DNA of 64,000 bases, from contig JAPKBN010000001.1 in the NCBI GenBank assembly GCA_026421215.1, forward strand, positions 62,001-126,000, read 5' to 3'. Origin of the DNA: Dehalococcoidia bacterium. GTDB taxonomy: Bacteria; Chloroflexota; Dehalococcoidia; Lucifugimonadales; Lucifugimonadaceae. The translations under genes were made by a program, and so were the position numbers. Positions 34,150 through 42,865 of this stretch are shown piece by piece (position 1 is the stretch's first letter; each line of letters starts with the position of its first letter). The notes beneath the pieces were generated by a model. It saw only the letters and a program-made list of their open reading frames with translations. It ran no database searches and was not told the origin of the DNA.

Positions 34150-34704
34150 ATGCCCGACGAATTTCCAAGAGACGATCCCGGAGTCACGCCAGATGGCCCA
34201 GAAAAATCAGCGCCGGCGCGAAAGGGAATGCTGGTTGTTTATCACGGCCCCGGCGCAACCAAAGAAATCGCAGGACTCGGCGTGCTGTTCCGTGCCAACG
34301 GACGAGGGCTGCCGGTCCGCCACATGAGCTTCAAGCAGGCTCAGAAAGCCGGACCTTCAGGCGACGATCTGGCCCTTGAAAAACTGGGCATCCCGTCACA
34401 CGTTATTGATGCACCAACCGAGGATGCCGCCCTCGAACTCTGGAGCAAGGCGGTCCGCCACGTGTCGATCGTTCAGGAGGGAGTGCTGGTACTTGAAGGA
34501 TTGCTTGATGCGATAGCTGAAGGTTGGTTATCCGGAGCACAGGTTTCCGAAACCCTCTCCGGCAAAGATTCATTCCTTCACGTGATCGTCACTGGCAGCA
34601 AGGCGCCGTCTGAACTGATGGAATCGGCAGACCTTATCAGCAACATGCGAGCCATCAAACAGCGTGGATCAGATGCGCCGGTCATCGCAGGCATCGATTA
34701 CTGA
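34150..34704 (+). CDS. CobO-like paralogue lacking the P-loop
   Basis: A 184-residue relative of the preceding CobO, with a 25-residue acidic/Pro N-terminal extension. The CobO P-loop becomes YHGPGATKEIAGLGVL (31-46), with no GxGKT Lys-Thr; the DEATY box reads VLVLEGLLDAIAEGWLSG (113-130). Conserved elsewhere are LHVIVTGSKAPSELMESADL and the C-terminal short Asp-Tyr end. It cannot bind ATP in the normal way, so it is probably a regulatory or corrinoid-binding partner, or a paralogue with new chemistry. Two bases separate it from cobO. Confidence 0.8.
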   Translation: MPDEFPRDDPGVTPDGPEKSAPARKGMLVVYHGPGATKEIAGLGVLFRANGRGLPVRHMSFKQAQKAGPSGDDLALEKLGIPSHVIDAPTEDAALELWSKAVRHVSIVQEGVLVLEGLLDAIAEGWLSGAQVSETLSGKDSFLHVIVTGSKAPSELMESADLISNMRAIKQRGSDAPVIAGIDY

Positions 34705-34736
34705 ATGCGAACCGATCCCGGAAACGAATCCGTGCA

Positions 34737-35789
34737 CTAGCCATATGGGCTGTTCACCGGCGCGCCGCCACCCGGGCCATCGTTCCGCAAGCCTTTCATG
34801 TACTGCTCGAGCGCTCGACCTGACAAGCCTTGTCCGCCCGTTCCATTCGTATCGGTACGTCGCCATTTCCGCAAGCTGACGACCTCTCGCGCTGGTTCAA
34901 GACGCGAACCAAGTCCGTTGTACGACACCTCTGCGACGTATATCGAACCTTCGGAATCAACCGCGATCGCGTGCGGCGAGATGAACTGATCTGGCGCCTG
35001 CCCAGACATTTCGTTGCCGATACTCACGAGCTCGTTCAGATCACGATCCAGCACAGCGACCCGCTTGCCGAGGCGGCGCACTCCCTCCATCACCAGCGGT
35101 GGTCGGCCCTCTGCCACATAAATATTCATGTCGTCCCCCGTCCCGGCGAACAACCCTTGCGGCTTGTGAACTCGCTTCTCCAAGATGAACTCGCCGTCCA
35201 CCGTGAACATTTGCAGGCGATAGTTCTCACGATCAGCCACCAGTACGCGGTCTTCACCCACCATGCAGATGTTGTGCGGTAGGGCGAACTGGCCGGGGCC
35301 GCTGCCCGATTCTCCCCACGACATGATGTGCTTCCCGGCCGCGTCAAACCTGTGAACGGATGAGTTGCGATATCCATCAGACACGAACCAGTCCCCATTA
35401 CGGGGATCGATCGCGATGTGTGTCGGACTGTTGAATGGTTCGCCGGTGTGGCGCGGCTTCTCCACGCCACGTTGCCCCAGCGTCATCAACACCTCACCGC
35501 TCGGCGTACGCTTTTGCACAAAGTTGGCGTCGTCAGCCAGGTACATGTTGTCGTTGGCATCAAACGAAACGCCATGGGGCCTATTAAATTCACCTGCACC
35601 CCACGCATCCAGAAAGTTGCCCTCTTTGTCGAAGACAACCATCGGCCACTGCCCGCGGTTGAAAACGTAAACGCGGTCTTGCGAGTCCACGCCAACTGAA
35701 GTGGCCTCATGCAGAAATATGCCATGCGGCACAGCGGGCCAGCCAACAACGGGTTGGTATGTAGTCTCCGTGTTCGCCGGTTGCGCCAT
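34737..35789 (-). CDS. NHL-repeat beta-propeller protein
   Basis: A 350-residue propeller with NHL-type blades: FNRPHGVSFDANDNMYLAD, FNSPTHIAIDPRNGDWFVSD, FALPHNICMVGEDRVLVAD and ISPHAIAVDSEGSIYVAE. The MSWGESGSGPGQF and NYRLQMF segments are repeat linkers. The spacing resembles peptidyl-alpha-hydroxyglycine amidating lyase-like proteins, but the catalytic set is not confirmed. No signal peptide. It converges on the cobalamin operon, with a gap of only 32 bases, so transcription may interfere. Confidence 0.82.
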   Translation of the reverse strand: MAQPANTETTYQPVVGWPAVPHGIFLHEATSVGVDSQDRVYVFNRGQWPMVVFDKEGNFLDAWGAGEFNRPHGVSFDANDNMYLADDANFVQKRTPSGEVLMTLGQRGVEKPRHTGEPFNSPTHIAIDPRNGDWFVSDGYRNSSVHRFDAAGKHIMSWGESGSGPGQFALPHNICMVGEDRVLVADRENYRLQMFTVDGEFILEKRVHKPQGLFAGTGDDMNIYVAEGRPPLVMEGVRRLGKRVAVLDRDLNELVSIGNEMSGQAPDQFISPHAIAVDSEGSIYVAEVSYNGLGSRLEPAREVVSLRKWRRTDTNGTGGQGLSGRALEQYMKGLRNDGPGGGAPVNSPYG

Positions 35790-35942
35790 CTCGTATCTCC
35801 TGTTGTCTGACGCCCTACTCCGGGGCGGTCAGTGAATATCCGTTGTATGAGACCACGAGTTTGACATCAAAGCGCCATTGATGGACTTTGTGCCTCTCAG
35901 ACAAGTTTCTTGCAACCATTTTTCGAATCAGGGGAGAGCATC

Positions 35943-36842
35943 TTGGGCAGGTACAGCCAGATCGAGTACGAGACCGATGGCCGATTAGCCTACGTCACTC
36001 TAAATAGACCCGAGAAACTAAATGCACTGACCAACACGCTACGCGCGGAAGTGATGGATGCCATGCGCGAGGCCGAGCATGATGATCAGGTCGGCGTCAT
36101 CATCCTTCGCGCCAACGGGCGCTCTTTCTCTGCCGGATACGACCTATCCCAAGCACGGGCAGAAGGCAATTCTGAGCTGGCAGGCCGGTCTGGCTTGCCG
36201 GACACCGGGACCACCCATCCAGGGGACAACCAGTGGGCGCGGAGCGTGGTCATGACTAACTGGATTATCTGGGAGCTGGCGAAACCGGTCGTCGCCCAGA
36301 TCCAGGGTCATTGTCTAGCCGGTGGCACCGAGCTAGCCACGGTATGCGACTTCCGCATTGTGGCCGAGGACGCTCAGATCGGTTATCCGCCGGTGCGGGC
36401 TATGACCACGATGGACATGATGTGGACGCCCTGGTTCATGTCGCCGGCCAAAGCGCGTGAGTTCGCATATCTCGGCGACTCGATCTCGGGTACGGACATG
36501 GTAACGGCCGGGTGGGCCAACTACGCTGTTCCGAAAGAAGAACTCGGTAACTTTACAGAGACATTCGCCCGTCGTATGGCCCACATCGACAACGAGATGC
36601 TTATGTACTCCAAGCGGGCGGTGAACCGCCAGTACGAAACAATGGGCATCCGAGAAGCGCTGCACTCAGGTACCGAGATTCAGGCCCTTTCCTCGGCACG
36701 CTCCGCCGCTTCAGAGTGGCGCACCCGGGTTCAGGAAAAAGGCCTCAAAGCTGCGCTTGAGTGGCGTGATGGGCCGTTCCGAGATTTTCGTGGCGCTTAT
36801 GCCAGCGCTCCCAAGGATCGTCCCGTGGCCGGGATGGAGTAG
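35943..36842 (+). CDS. enoyl-CoA hydratase/isomerase family protein
   Basis: A 299-residue crotonase. Start is TTG 35943, with GGGGAG 6 bases upstream; a longer frame from TTG 35910 has no site. The CoA-binding and oxyanion pieces are RPEKLNALTNTLRAEVM, ILRANGRSFSAGYDLSQ (SAGYD box) and IQGHCLAGGTELATVCDFRI. A 16-residue Asp/Gly-rich insertion after the SAGYD box is slightly unusual. The family hydrates or isomerises enoyl-CoA, and the long C-terminus (WRTRVQEKGLKAALEWR) may define a subtype. Confidence 0.83.
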   Translation: MGRYSQIEYETDGRLAYVTLNRPEKLNALTNTLRAEVMDAMREAEHDDQVGVIILRANGRSFSAGYDLSQARAEGNSELAGRSGLPDTGTTHPGDNQWARSVVMTNWIIWELAKPVVAQIQGHCLAGGTELATVCDFRIVAEDAQIGYPPVRAMTTMDMMWTPWFMSPAKAREFAYLGDSISGTDMVTAGWANYAVPKEELGNFTETFARRMAHIDNEMLMYSKRAVNRQYETMGIREALHSGTEIQALSSARSAASEWRTRVQEKGLKAALEWRDGPFRDFRGAYASAPKDRPVAGME

Positions 36843-37005
36843 TTCGAGACCGTGTAGCAAGGAAGTCTGGTGGTGAGTCCCGAACTCGACAGATTTCATA
36901 ATTCCCACGCCAACGGGCACGACGGTTCAGGGATTTTCACATCCCATGGGCGTCTACGCCCGCTGCTATCATTCATTGCGAATGAGGCTCCCTATCCTGA
37001 TATTT

Positions 37006-37036
37006 TTGGGGGTCGTTCGTTTTGGACCCCAATTTT
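37006..37036 (+). terminator. terminator-like hairpin before tldD
   Basis: TTGGGGGTC (37006-37014) pairs with GACCCCAA (37025-37032), followed by TTTT (37033-37036). It is about 165 bases past the enoyl-CoA hydratase stop and 19 bases before the tldD start; the short T-run makes it a moderate candidate. The rest of the 212-base gap shows nothing. Confidence 0.45.
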
Positions 37037-37054
37037 GGCCCGGAGCACTAAACA

Positions 37055-38419
37055 TTGACCATCCGCGATCAGATGCAAGACGCCCTCACAGGGCACGGGG
37101 CGGACTTCGTAGAGATCCGTCTGGAAGAATCAGACTCGTCACGAATCCAGTACAGGGCCCAGGAGATCGAAGAGATCGGCCGCACCTCCGGTCGAGGGGG
37201 TTCTGTAAGGGCAGCCGTGAAGGGAGGATGGGGGTTCGTCAGCTTCAACGATACCGACGATCTCAACTCGCGCGTAAAGTTGGCCGTCGAACAGGCACGT
37301 GCTGTTGGCGGCGAAAAGACTACTCTTGTGGAGACCGAGCCACAGGTAGCCGATGTGCCGCCGGTGCTGGTCAACGATCCCCGCAATATATCTCTATCCG
37401 AAAAGAAAGCCCGGATGGATCACTACAATGATCTGATCTGGTCCACCCCCGGAATACAGAGTTCGACCGTGATCTACGGCGATAACCGCAGACGAGTTCA
37501 CTACGTGAACAGCGAGGGCGCCGCAGTCGACCAGGAGTTCGTCCACGTAATCTGCTACATCGCAGCGGTCGCCCGAGACGGCGGGGATGTGCAGCAAGCC
37601 GGTTTCTCCATCGGAAGTCTCGGCGATTTTAACCTTATCGAAGGGTTAGATGATGAGATCCGCGCCGTTGGGAAGCGTGCCGTTGACCTGCTCAAGGCGC
37701 CCGGAATCGAGGGCGGCGAGCGCACCGTGATCTTGGACCCGGTGCTCGCAGGCGTATTCGCCCACGAGGCGTTTGGCCACCTGTCAGAGGCAGATCACGT
37801 TTACGAGAGCGATCAACTCAAAGAGATCATGGTGCTTGGCCGACAATTCGGCCAGCCGCATCTGAACATTGTCGACGGCGGCGCCATCCCGAGCCTGCGC
37901 GGCTCTATGGAGTACGACGACGAAGGTACGCCGACCAAACGCACGGATCTCATCCGGGACGGCGTGCTTGTAGGTCGGCTGCACTCACGTGAAACCGCCG
38001 CAAAGATGGGCGAAGCGCCTTCCGGCAACGCCCGAGCCATCAGCTTCAATCACCCACCAATAGTCCGCATGACCAACACTGTGATTGAACCGGGCGATGC
38101 TTCGTTTGAGGACCTACTTGAAGATGTTGACGATGGTGTATACGTCCGTAACTGGTACGGCGGAATGACAGAAATGGAGATGTTCACCTTCTCGTCTGGT
38201 GAGGCGTACAGAATCCGTAATGGGAGAATCGAGGAGATGGTGCGCCCGGTGAAGTTGTCCGGGAACGTGTTCAAAACGCTGCACCAGATCGACGGAATCG
38301 GCAACGATCTTGGCATGAATCAGGGTGGCGGTTGCGGCAAGGCGGGACAGAGTCCCCTTCCTGTCTCCAATGGGAGTCCGCATATTCGAATCCAAAATTG
38401 CCTTGTGTCGGGAGCTTAG
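37055..38419 (+). CDS. tldD: TldD metalloprotease subunit
   Basis: Forms the TldD/TldE heterodimer that degrades unfolded peptides and matures small modified peptides. The zinc motif is HEAFGH (His237-Glu238-x3-His242), and the third metal ligand is in the C-terminal GGGCGKAGQSPLPVSNGSP. Length 454 is typical. Other boxes are DPVLAGVFAHEAFGHLSEAD, RGSMEYDDEGTPTKRT and GGMTEMEMFTFSSGEAYR. Start is TTG 37055 with GGAG 10 bases upstream. pmbA follows after 3 bases. Confidence 0.93.
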   Translation: MTIRDQMQDALTGHGADFVEIRLEESDSSRIQYRAQEIEEIGRTSGRGGSVRAAVKGGWGFVSFNDTDDLNSRVKLAVEQARAVGGEKTTLVETEPQVADVPPVLVNDPRNISLSEKKARMDHYNDLIWSTPGIQSSTVIYGDNRRRVHYVNSEGAAVDQEFVHVICYIAAVARDGGDVQQAGFSIGSLGDFNLIEGLDDEIRAVGKRAVDLLKAPGIEGGERTVILDPVLAGVFAHEAFGHLSEADHVYESDQLKEIMVLGRQFGQPHLNIVDGGAIPSLRGSMEYDDEGTPTKRTDLIRDGVLVGRLHSRETAAKMGEAPSGNARAISFNHPPIVRMTNTVIEPGDASFEDLLEDVDDGVYVRNWYGGMTEMEMFTFSSGEAYRIRNGRIEEMVRPVKLSGNVFKTLHQIDGIGNDLGMNQGGGCGKAGQSPLPVSNGSPHIRIQNCLVSGA

Positions 38420-38422
38420 CCG

Positions 38423-39730
38423 GTGGCCGATCTTCTACAGAATGCAAAAGATGCCGGATTTGACCAGGCTGAGATCTACCGAATCACCAGCCAGAGCCAG
38501 CCGATTCGTTTCGAAGCGAATCGGCTGAAAGAAGCTACCCGGCGTGACACGTCCGGGGCTGCCTTACGCGTCATCCATGACGGCAGGCTGGGCTTGTCCG
38601 CAACAACCGATCCTGCAGCAGAAGGCAAACTGCCGGCACGCGTCAAAGAGTTGACGCCATTTGGCGCTGAGGCTTCGTTTGAGTTGCCGGGACCGGGGGA
38701 TTATCCGCAGGTCCAGATATATGACGAGGCCATCGAGTCGTTAACTTTCGATGCGATGGTCCAGACCGGCCAGACGTTGATTGATGCCGTCCGTAAGACA
38801 TGGCCTGAATTGAACTGCTCGGCCAGCGTTTCGCGCGGCGTGCACAGGCAGAGCCTGATCAACACGGCCGGGTTAAATGTGGCCTTCCCGCAGACCTCCT
38901 ACTCGGTCGGATTTGGCGGCGAGTTGGTCCGTGGTGATGACATGCTATCCGTATGGGAAGGCTTTGGTGCTTCCCGAATGTTCACGGACACCGACTGGAT
39001 GATCGAATCCTTGGTCCAACAGCTCGAATGGGCGCGTGACACCGCCGATACACCGACCGGACAGGTTCCCGTTATCTTCACGCCACGTGGCGTATCGGCC
39101 GCACTACTCAGGCCTCTTCTCGGCGGGTTCAACGGCAAATCTGTCATGACCGGCAGCTCTCCAATAGGAGACCGGCTCGGCGAGAGGGTGATAGACAAGC
39201 GGATCTCTATTTTTGACGACCCGACAATAGACGGTGCGATCGGCAGTCGGCCATTTGACGACGAGGGCATATCGAGTCGGCGCATGGCGTTAATCGACCG
39301 CGGCGTTGCGAGCAACTTTCTGTACGACCTGCAGACGGCAGGGCGAATGAACGCCACCAGCACCGGTGCGGCAGGACGCGGGCTTTCCACGCTACCGGGC
39401 CCAGGTACCAGTGTCCTGGACGTAGCGCCCGGCGACACGCCGTACGACGATCTGTTCCTCGGCATCAAAGAGGGTATCGTGGTCGAACGCTTGCTCGGAG
39501 CCGGACAGGGCAACGAAATGGGCGGCGATTTCAAGGCGAACGTCTCACTTGGATATAAGATTGAAGATGGAAAGATCGTGGGCCGCATCAAGGACACGAT
39601 GATCTCCGGCAATGTGTACGACGCACTGAGCAAGGTGGAGGCGGTATCTGACAAAGCAGAATGGGTCTACGGTAGCCTGCGCACGCCGGCGATCCGCTGC
39701 CTTGGAGTAGAGGTGGCGGCGGCGGGATAG
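38423..39730 (+). CDS. pmbA: TldE/PmbA family protein
   Basis: The partner of TldD, without the zinc motif. At 435 residues it shows VIFTPRGVSAALLRPLLGGF, GRPFDDEGISSRRMALIDRGV and FLGIKEGIVVERLLGAGQGNEMGGDF. Immediately after tldD (3-base gap, GTG start with GGAG about 12 bases upstream), so the two make an obligate pair. A substrate peptide gene (for example a small RiPP precursor) was not found nearby. Confidence 0.92.
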   Translation: MADLLQNAKDAGFDQAEIYRITSQSQPIRFEANRLKEATRRDTSGAALRVIHDGRLGLSATTDPAAEGKLPARVKELTPFGAEASFELPGPGDYPQVQIYDEAIESLTFDAMVQTGQTLIDAVRKTWPELNCSASVSRGVHRQSLINTAGLNVAFPQTSYSVGFGGELVRGDDMLSVWEGFGASRMFTDTDWMIESLVQQLEWARDTADTPTGQVPVIFTPRGVSAALLRPLLGGFNGKSVMTGSSPIGDRLGERVIDKRISIFDDPTIDGAIGSRPFDDEGISSRRMALIDRGVASNFLYDLQTAGRMNATSTGAAGRGLSTLPGPGTSVLDVAPGDTPYDDLFLGIKEGIVVERLLGAGQGNEMGGDFKANVSLGYKIEDGKIVGRIKDTMISGNVYDALSKVEAVSDKAEWVYGSLRTPAIRCLGVEVAAAG

Positions 39731-39770
39731 GCCACCGGCCAAACAGGATGGGCTACAAAGGAAATCCGAC

Positions 39771-40934
39771 TTGGGACTGCCCGAATTTCTACATAAAATC
39801 GAAGAAGAACCGGAAGAAGTCGAAGACGCAGAAACGATCCCTTACTCAACTTTGTCCGAGTTGTCCGGGATCGACAAATCAGACGCCCAGGAACTCACCG
39901 AGTATTTAAGCTTCTGGAAGCCTGAACAGATCCGCGACCTTTACGCGCGCCTGACCTCGCTGATCGAGGGCGACCTCCAGATGGAGTTTGACTCGATATT
40001 CATCGAGGGCCTGCATTCAGACGACGATGTGACGCGCTCTCTCTCGGTAACCGGTCTCGCCGAGAGCACCCACCAATCTCTATTGCGAATTCTTCTCCGT
40101 ATGCTGCGGAACGACGACTCGGAAGATGTCCGGATCGCCGCCGCTCTCGGTCTATCACGTATAGCAATGCTGGCACACGAGGATAAGGTCCCGCCGCGCC
40201 AGGCAGTCGATCTACAGGCGATGTTGACCGAGAGCTTCAACGATGAGTTGGAGACTTCTGACGTGCGCCGTCGTGCGCTGGAAGCCTTGGCGATATTCCA
40301 GGGCGAGGCCATCGAGGCGTACATCGAGATCGCCTACGAAGAGGGCGAGGACGACGAGGAAGAAGGTACCCATATGCGTGAATCAGCCATCCACGCGATG
40401 GGACGCAACTGTAGTCCCAGGTGGACCGAAATCCTCGTGGAAGAGCTGGACAATGCCGACGCCTCTTGCAGGTTTGAGGCAGCCATCGCCCTCGGGAACC
40501 TCGGAAACGAGGAGCATCTCGGACACCTGATGGAGTTGATGGACGACACGGACATCGAGGTCCAGACGGCGGCCGTCCGTGCGATCGGGTTTATCGGTGG
40601 AAGCCAGGCACAGCGGACGCTCAGGAACCTCTTATCAAGTACCGAGCCGGCCGTCGTCGAGGCGGTGAAAGAGTCGCTCAGATACGTCGATGTCGAAGAT
40701 ATGTCTATGTTCGAAGAGAAACCGCAAACGGTCGAAGAGGTGACCGAGGAAGCAGATCCCTTCCTGCCAGAGGACGAAGAGAACCTGTACATCGACGACG
40801 TTGATCTTGAAGTGCAAGGGTTCCACTCACCAGGTGAACGTGATACAAGCCTGGACTGGGTGGGCGAAGAAGAGGACTGGGACGACGATCCGATGACGAT
40901 CACGGACGAGGACCTAGATCCCAACGACGATTAG
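39771..40934 (+). CDS. acidic HEAT-repeat protein
   Basis: A 387-residue protein whose middle (about 85-330) is a series of HEAT/PBS-lyase type repeats: ESTHQSLLRILLRMLRNDDSEDVRIAAALGL, ADASCRFEAAIALGNLG, DTDIEVQTAAVRAIGFIGG and EPAVVEAVKESLRYV. Both ends are strongly acidic (EEEPEEVEDAE; WDDDPMTITDEDLDPNDD), suggesting a chaperone-like or protein-binding scaffold. Start is TTG 39771 with GGA about 10 bases upstream. It follows tldD-pmbA by 40 bases and may be the last gene of that unit. No close functional analogue recognised. Confidence 0.75.
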   Translation: MGLPEFLHKIEEEPEEVEDAETIPYSTLSELSGIDKSDAQELTEYLSFWKPEQIRDLYARLTSLIEGDLQMEFDSIFIEGLHSDDDVTRSLSVTGLAESTHQSLLRILLRMLRNDDSEDVRIAAALGLSRIAMLAHEDKVPPRQAVDLQAMLTESFNDELETSDVRRRALEALAIFQGEAIEAYIEIAYEEGEDDEEEGTHMRESAIHAMGRNCSPRWTEILVEELDNADASCRFEAAIALGNLGNEEHLGHLMELMDDTDIEVQTAAVRAIGFIGGSQAQRTLRNLLSSTEPAVVEAVKESLRYVDVEDMSMFEEKPQTVEEVTEEADPFLPEDEENLYIDDVDLEVQGFHSPGERDTSLDWVGEEEDWDDDPMTITDEDLDPNDD

Positions 40935-41051
40935 GGGGCGAGTCTTGCTGGAGTGGTCTCGAAGAACAGGCGTCTCAGGTGGTCATGCCCCGTCACTCGA
41001 TGGCTATCACGCTTGTCTTAGTTGGGATCCTTATGGATCGGCTGTAGTGCG

Positions 41052-42032
41052 TTAGCCAGATCGTGAGTCAGCAAGATCAAAGGCGTGTGTGGCCGCCCCA
41101 ATGAGGCTGACATCATCGCCAAGTGGCGAAACGTAAAGCGGCACGCTGTCCTTGAAGTGCGGCAGAGCTTTATCTTCGACCAGAGCCTTCAAGTCGTCCC
41201 AGTAAGGCTGTAGACCGCCGGTTACAGCGCCTCCCACAACGAGGTACTCGGGGTCGAGCGTGTTGAGTATGTCGGCAAATCCGGTGGCAACGGCGTCGAT
41301 CACGCTCTCAACAATCTCTCTGCCAAGAGCATCGCCGTTAGCCGCGGCCTCGAAAACAATCTGCGCACTCACGGCCTCGATGTCTCCACCAGCCATATCC
41401 GACATTGAAGAGGCGCGCCCTGCGCTCATGGCAATCGTCGCAGCACGTGCGATCCCTCCGCCAGACGAGATGCCCTCAAGACAGCCGTCACACCCAACAT
41501 TGCAGCTCTGGCCCCCCGGTCTCACCAGCAGGTGCCCAATCTCTCCTGCATGGCCGTGGGCGCCGGTAACCATCTGCCCGTTGGCGATAACTCCACCACC
41601 AACCCCGGTACTCAAGGTCACGTAAACAAGGTGTTGCGCGCCTTTTCCGACGCCATAACGCGACTCCGCAAGCGCTCCGAGCGTGGCATCGTGCCCAATC
41701 GTGACTTGCAAATTTAGCGATGTCGCCAGTCCGGGCTTCATCGTCATGTCGTGCCAGCCGGGAAGGTTGGGCGGATGAACATAAATGCCGCTGTCGGGAT
41801 CAATCGGACCGGCAGACGAAATTACGACGCCTCCGACCTCATCTCGCGGGACACCAGACGCCACCTCTTCAAACAGGGCCCTCAGATTCTCTTCCGCCTG
41901 CGGCAGTCCGAGCTCAGGTTCTGTCTGGCAGGTTCCTCTCCCAATTAAAGTCCCGCTGCGATCTGCAAGCGCGGCACGCATGTTGGTGCCGCCGATATCG
42001 CCAGCAAAAACGTAATTGATTTGGCTCGACAT
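41052..42032 (-). CDS. ROK-family sugar kinase / glucokinase-like
   Basis: A 326-residue ATP-dependent sugar kinase. ATG 42032 places FAGDIGGTN (phosphate loop, Asp11-Thr15) at the N-terminus as in all ROK kinases; a longer frame to 42089 adds unrelated residues. Other boxes are VYVTLSTGVGGGVIANG, GAHGHAGEIGH and the zinc segment CNVGCDGCLE, in which the middle Cys of the usual CxCGxxGCxE is shifted by two residues. LDPEYLVVGGAV is the adenosine site. Glucokinase or N-acetylmannosamine-type specificity is open. No good ribosome-binding site precedes it. Confidence 0.86.
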   Translation of the reverse strand: MSSQINYVFAGDIGGTNMRAALADRSGTLIGRGTCQTEPELGLPQAEENLRALFEEVASGVPRDEVGGVVISSAGPIDPDSGIYVHPPNLPGWHDMTMKPGLATSLNLQVTIGHDATLGALAESRYGVGKGAQHLVYVTLSTGVGGGVIANGQMVTGAHGHAGEIGHLLVRPGGQSCNVGCDGCLEGISSGGGIARAATIAMSAGRASSMSDMAGGDIEAVSAQIVFEAAANGDALGREIVESVIDAVATGFADILNTLDPEYLVVGGAVTGGLQPYWDDLKALVEDKALPHFKDSVPLYVSPLGDDVSLIGAATHAFDLADSRSG

Positions 42033-42096
42033 GGGCAGGATTCTAACGGAGCCGGACGGGAGAATTGGTGGGGTCGCTGATATCATCAAGGACGGC

Positions 42097-42138
42097 GATC
42101 ACCCTGTCACACTCTCCGATCACCCTGTCACACTCTCC
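42097..42138. repeat. tandem 21-bp direct repeat
   Basis: GATCACCCTGTCACACTCTCC occurs twice without a spacer (42097-42117 and 42118-42138) in the divergent region between the ROK kinase and the 228-residue hypothetical gene. It may be a paired operator or a slippage product. Confidence 0.8.
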
Positions 42139-42178
42139 TCGGAGGAAGTGACGGTGAGGAATCCTTTCAAGCACCTTC

Positions 42179-42865
42179 ATGGAACAAGCCTTCACACACA
42201 GAATAGATCTTTCGCGCGTAACGCACCGCCACGGGCAGTCTCCAGATCTCGAACCAAAGCGCCAGCGTGCGTGGGATCGGCTGGATGATCGGGAACGTCG
42301 CTACGTCGTGTCGGTGTACAACAAGCCTGTCACCGATTGGGACCTGCCCTTTTCCGAGGTCAGCAGTGCGTACGAGCGCGTGCTGTATGTCCTGGTCACA
42401 ACGGACCGAGCGCTGAGCGCTGAACAGATTGCATACCTGCTGGTCGCACGCCACTATCGCAACGCCGATATCACTTCTATACGAAAACAACTCGCCATTG
42501 GGGTTCGCCAGGAGCATCTCCGGCTTGTCGGTCACAACCGATACGGGTCGACCGAGGACGCCGACGAGAAGCTGAAGGGAATCGAACAACAGTGGCGTGC
42601 CAGGCGCAATGCATCGCGCGTCGCCCGCGTGATCCGTGCGGCTCACGCGGCCGGGATCGAATCTCCAGATCTCTCGATTAGCCCGCCTGAGGACGAACAG
42701 TCTGAAGAATCAACGACGGAGTTTGCGCCGGACACTTCGCCGGAAGAGCGATTCCCAGGCCTGACTGGTGAGTATGAGGGCGGCCCTGAAAGCGACGTTG
42801 CCGAAAGATTTCCTGGGATCTCGGTAGAAACGGACGTTCGCGAAGACCCCGAGGACCAGCCCTAA
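42179..42865 (+). CDS. hypothetical protein, possible winged-helix N-half
   Basis: A 228-residue protein I do not recognise. The N-terminal 150 residues are alpha-helical and basic, with LSAEQIAYLLVARHYRNADI and SIRKQLAIGVRQEHLRLVGHNRYG, which look like a winged-helix or MarR-like fold. The C-terminal 70 residues are acidic and low complexity, with two copies of an ERFPGL/I motif (PEERFPGLTGEYE and VAERFPGISVE). This suggests a DNA-binding or RNA-polymerase-related protein with a disordered tail. It converges with the epimerase gene (4-base overlap). Confidence 0.5.
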   Translation: MEQAFTHRIDLSRVTHRHGQSPDLEPKRQRAWDRLDDRERRYVVSVYNKPVTDWDLPFSEVSSAYERVLYVLVTTDRALSAEQIAYLLVARHYRNADITSIRKQLAIGVRQEHLRLVGHNRYGSTEDADEKLKGIEQQWRARRNASRVARVIRAAHAAGIESPDLSISPPEDEQSEESTTEFAPDTSPEERFPGLTGEYEGGPESDVAERFPGISVETDVREDPEDQP

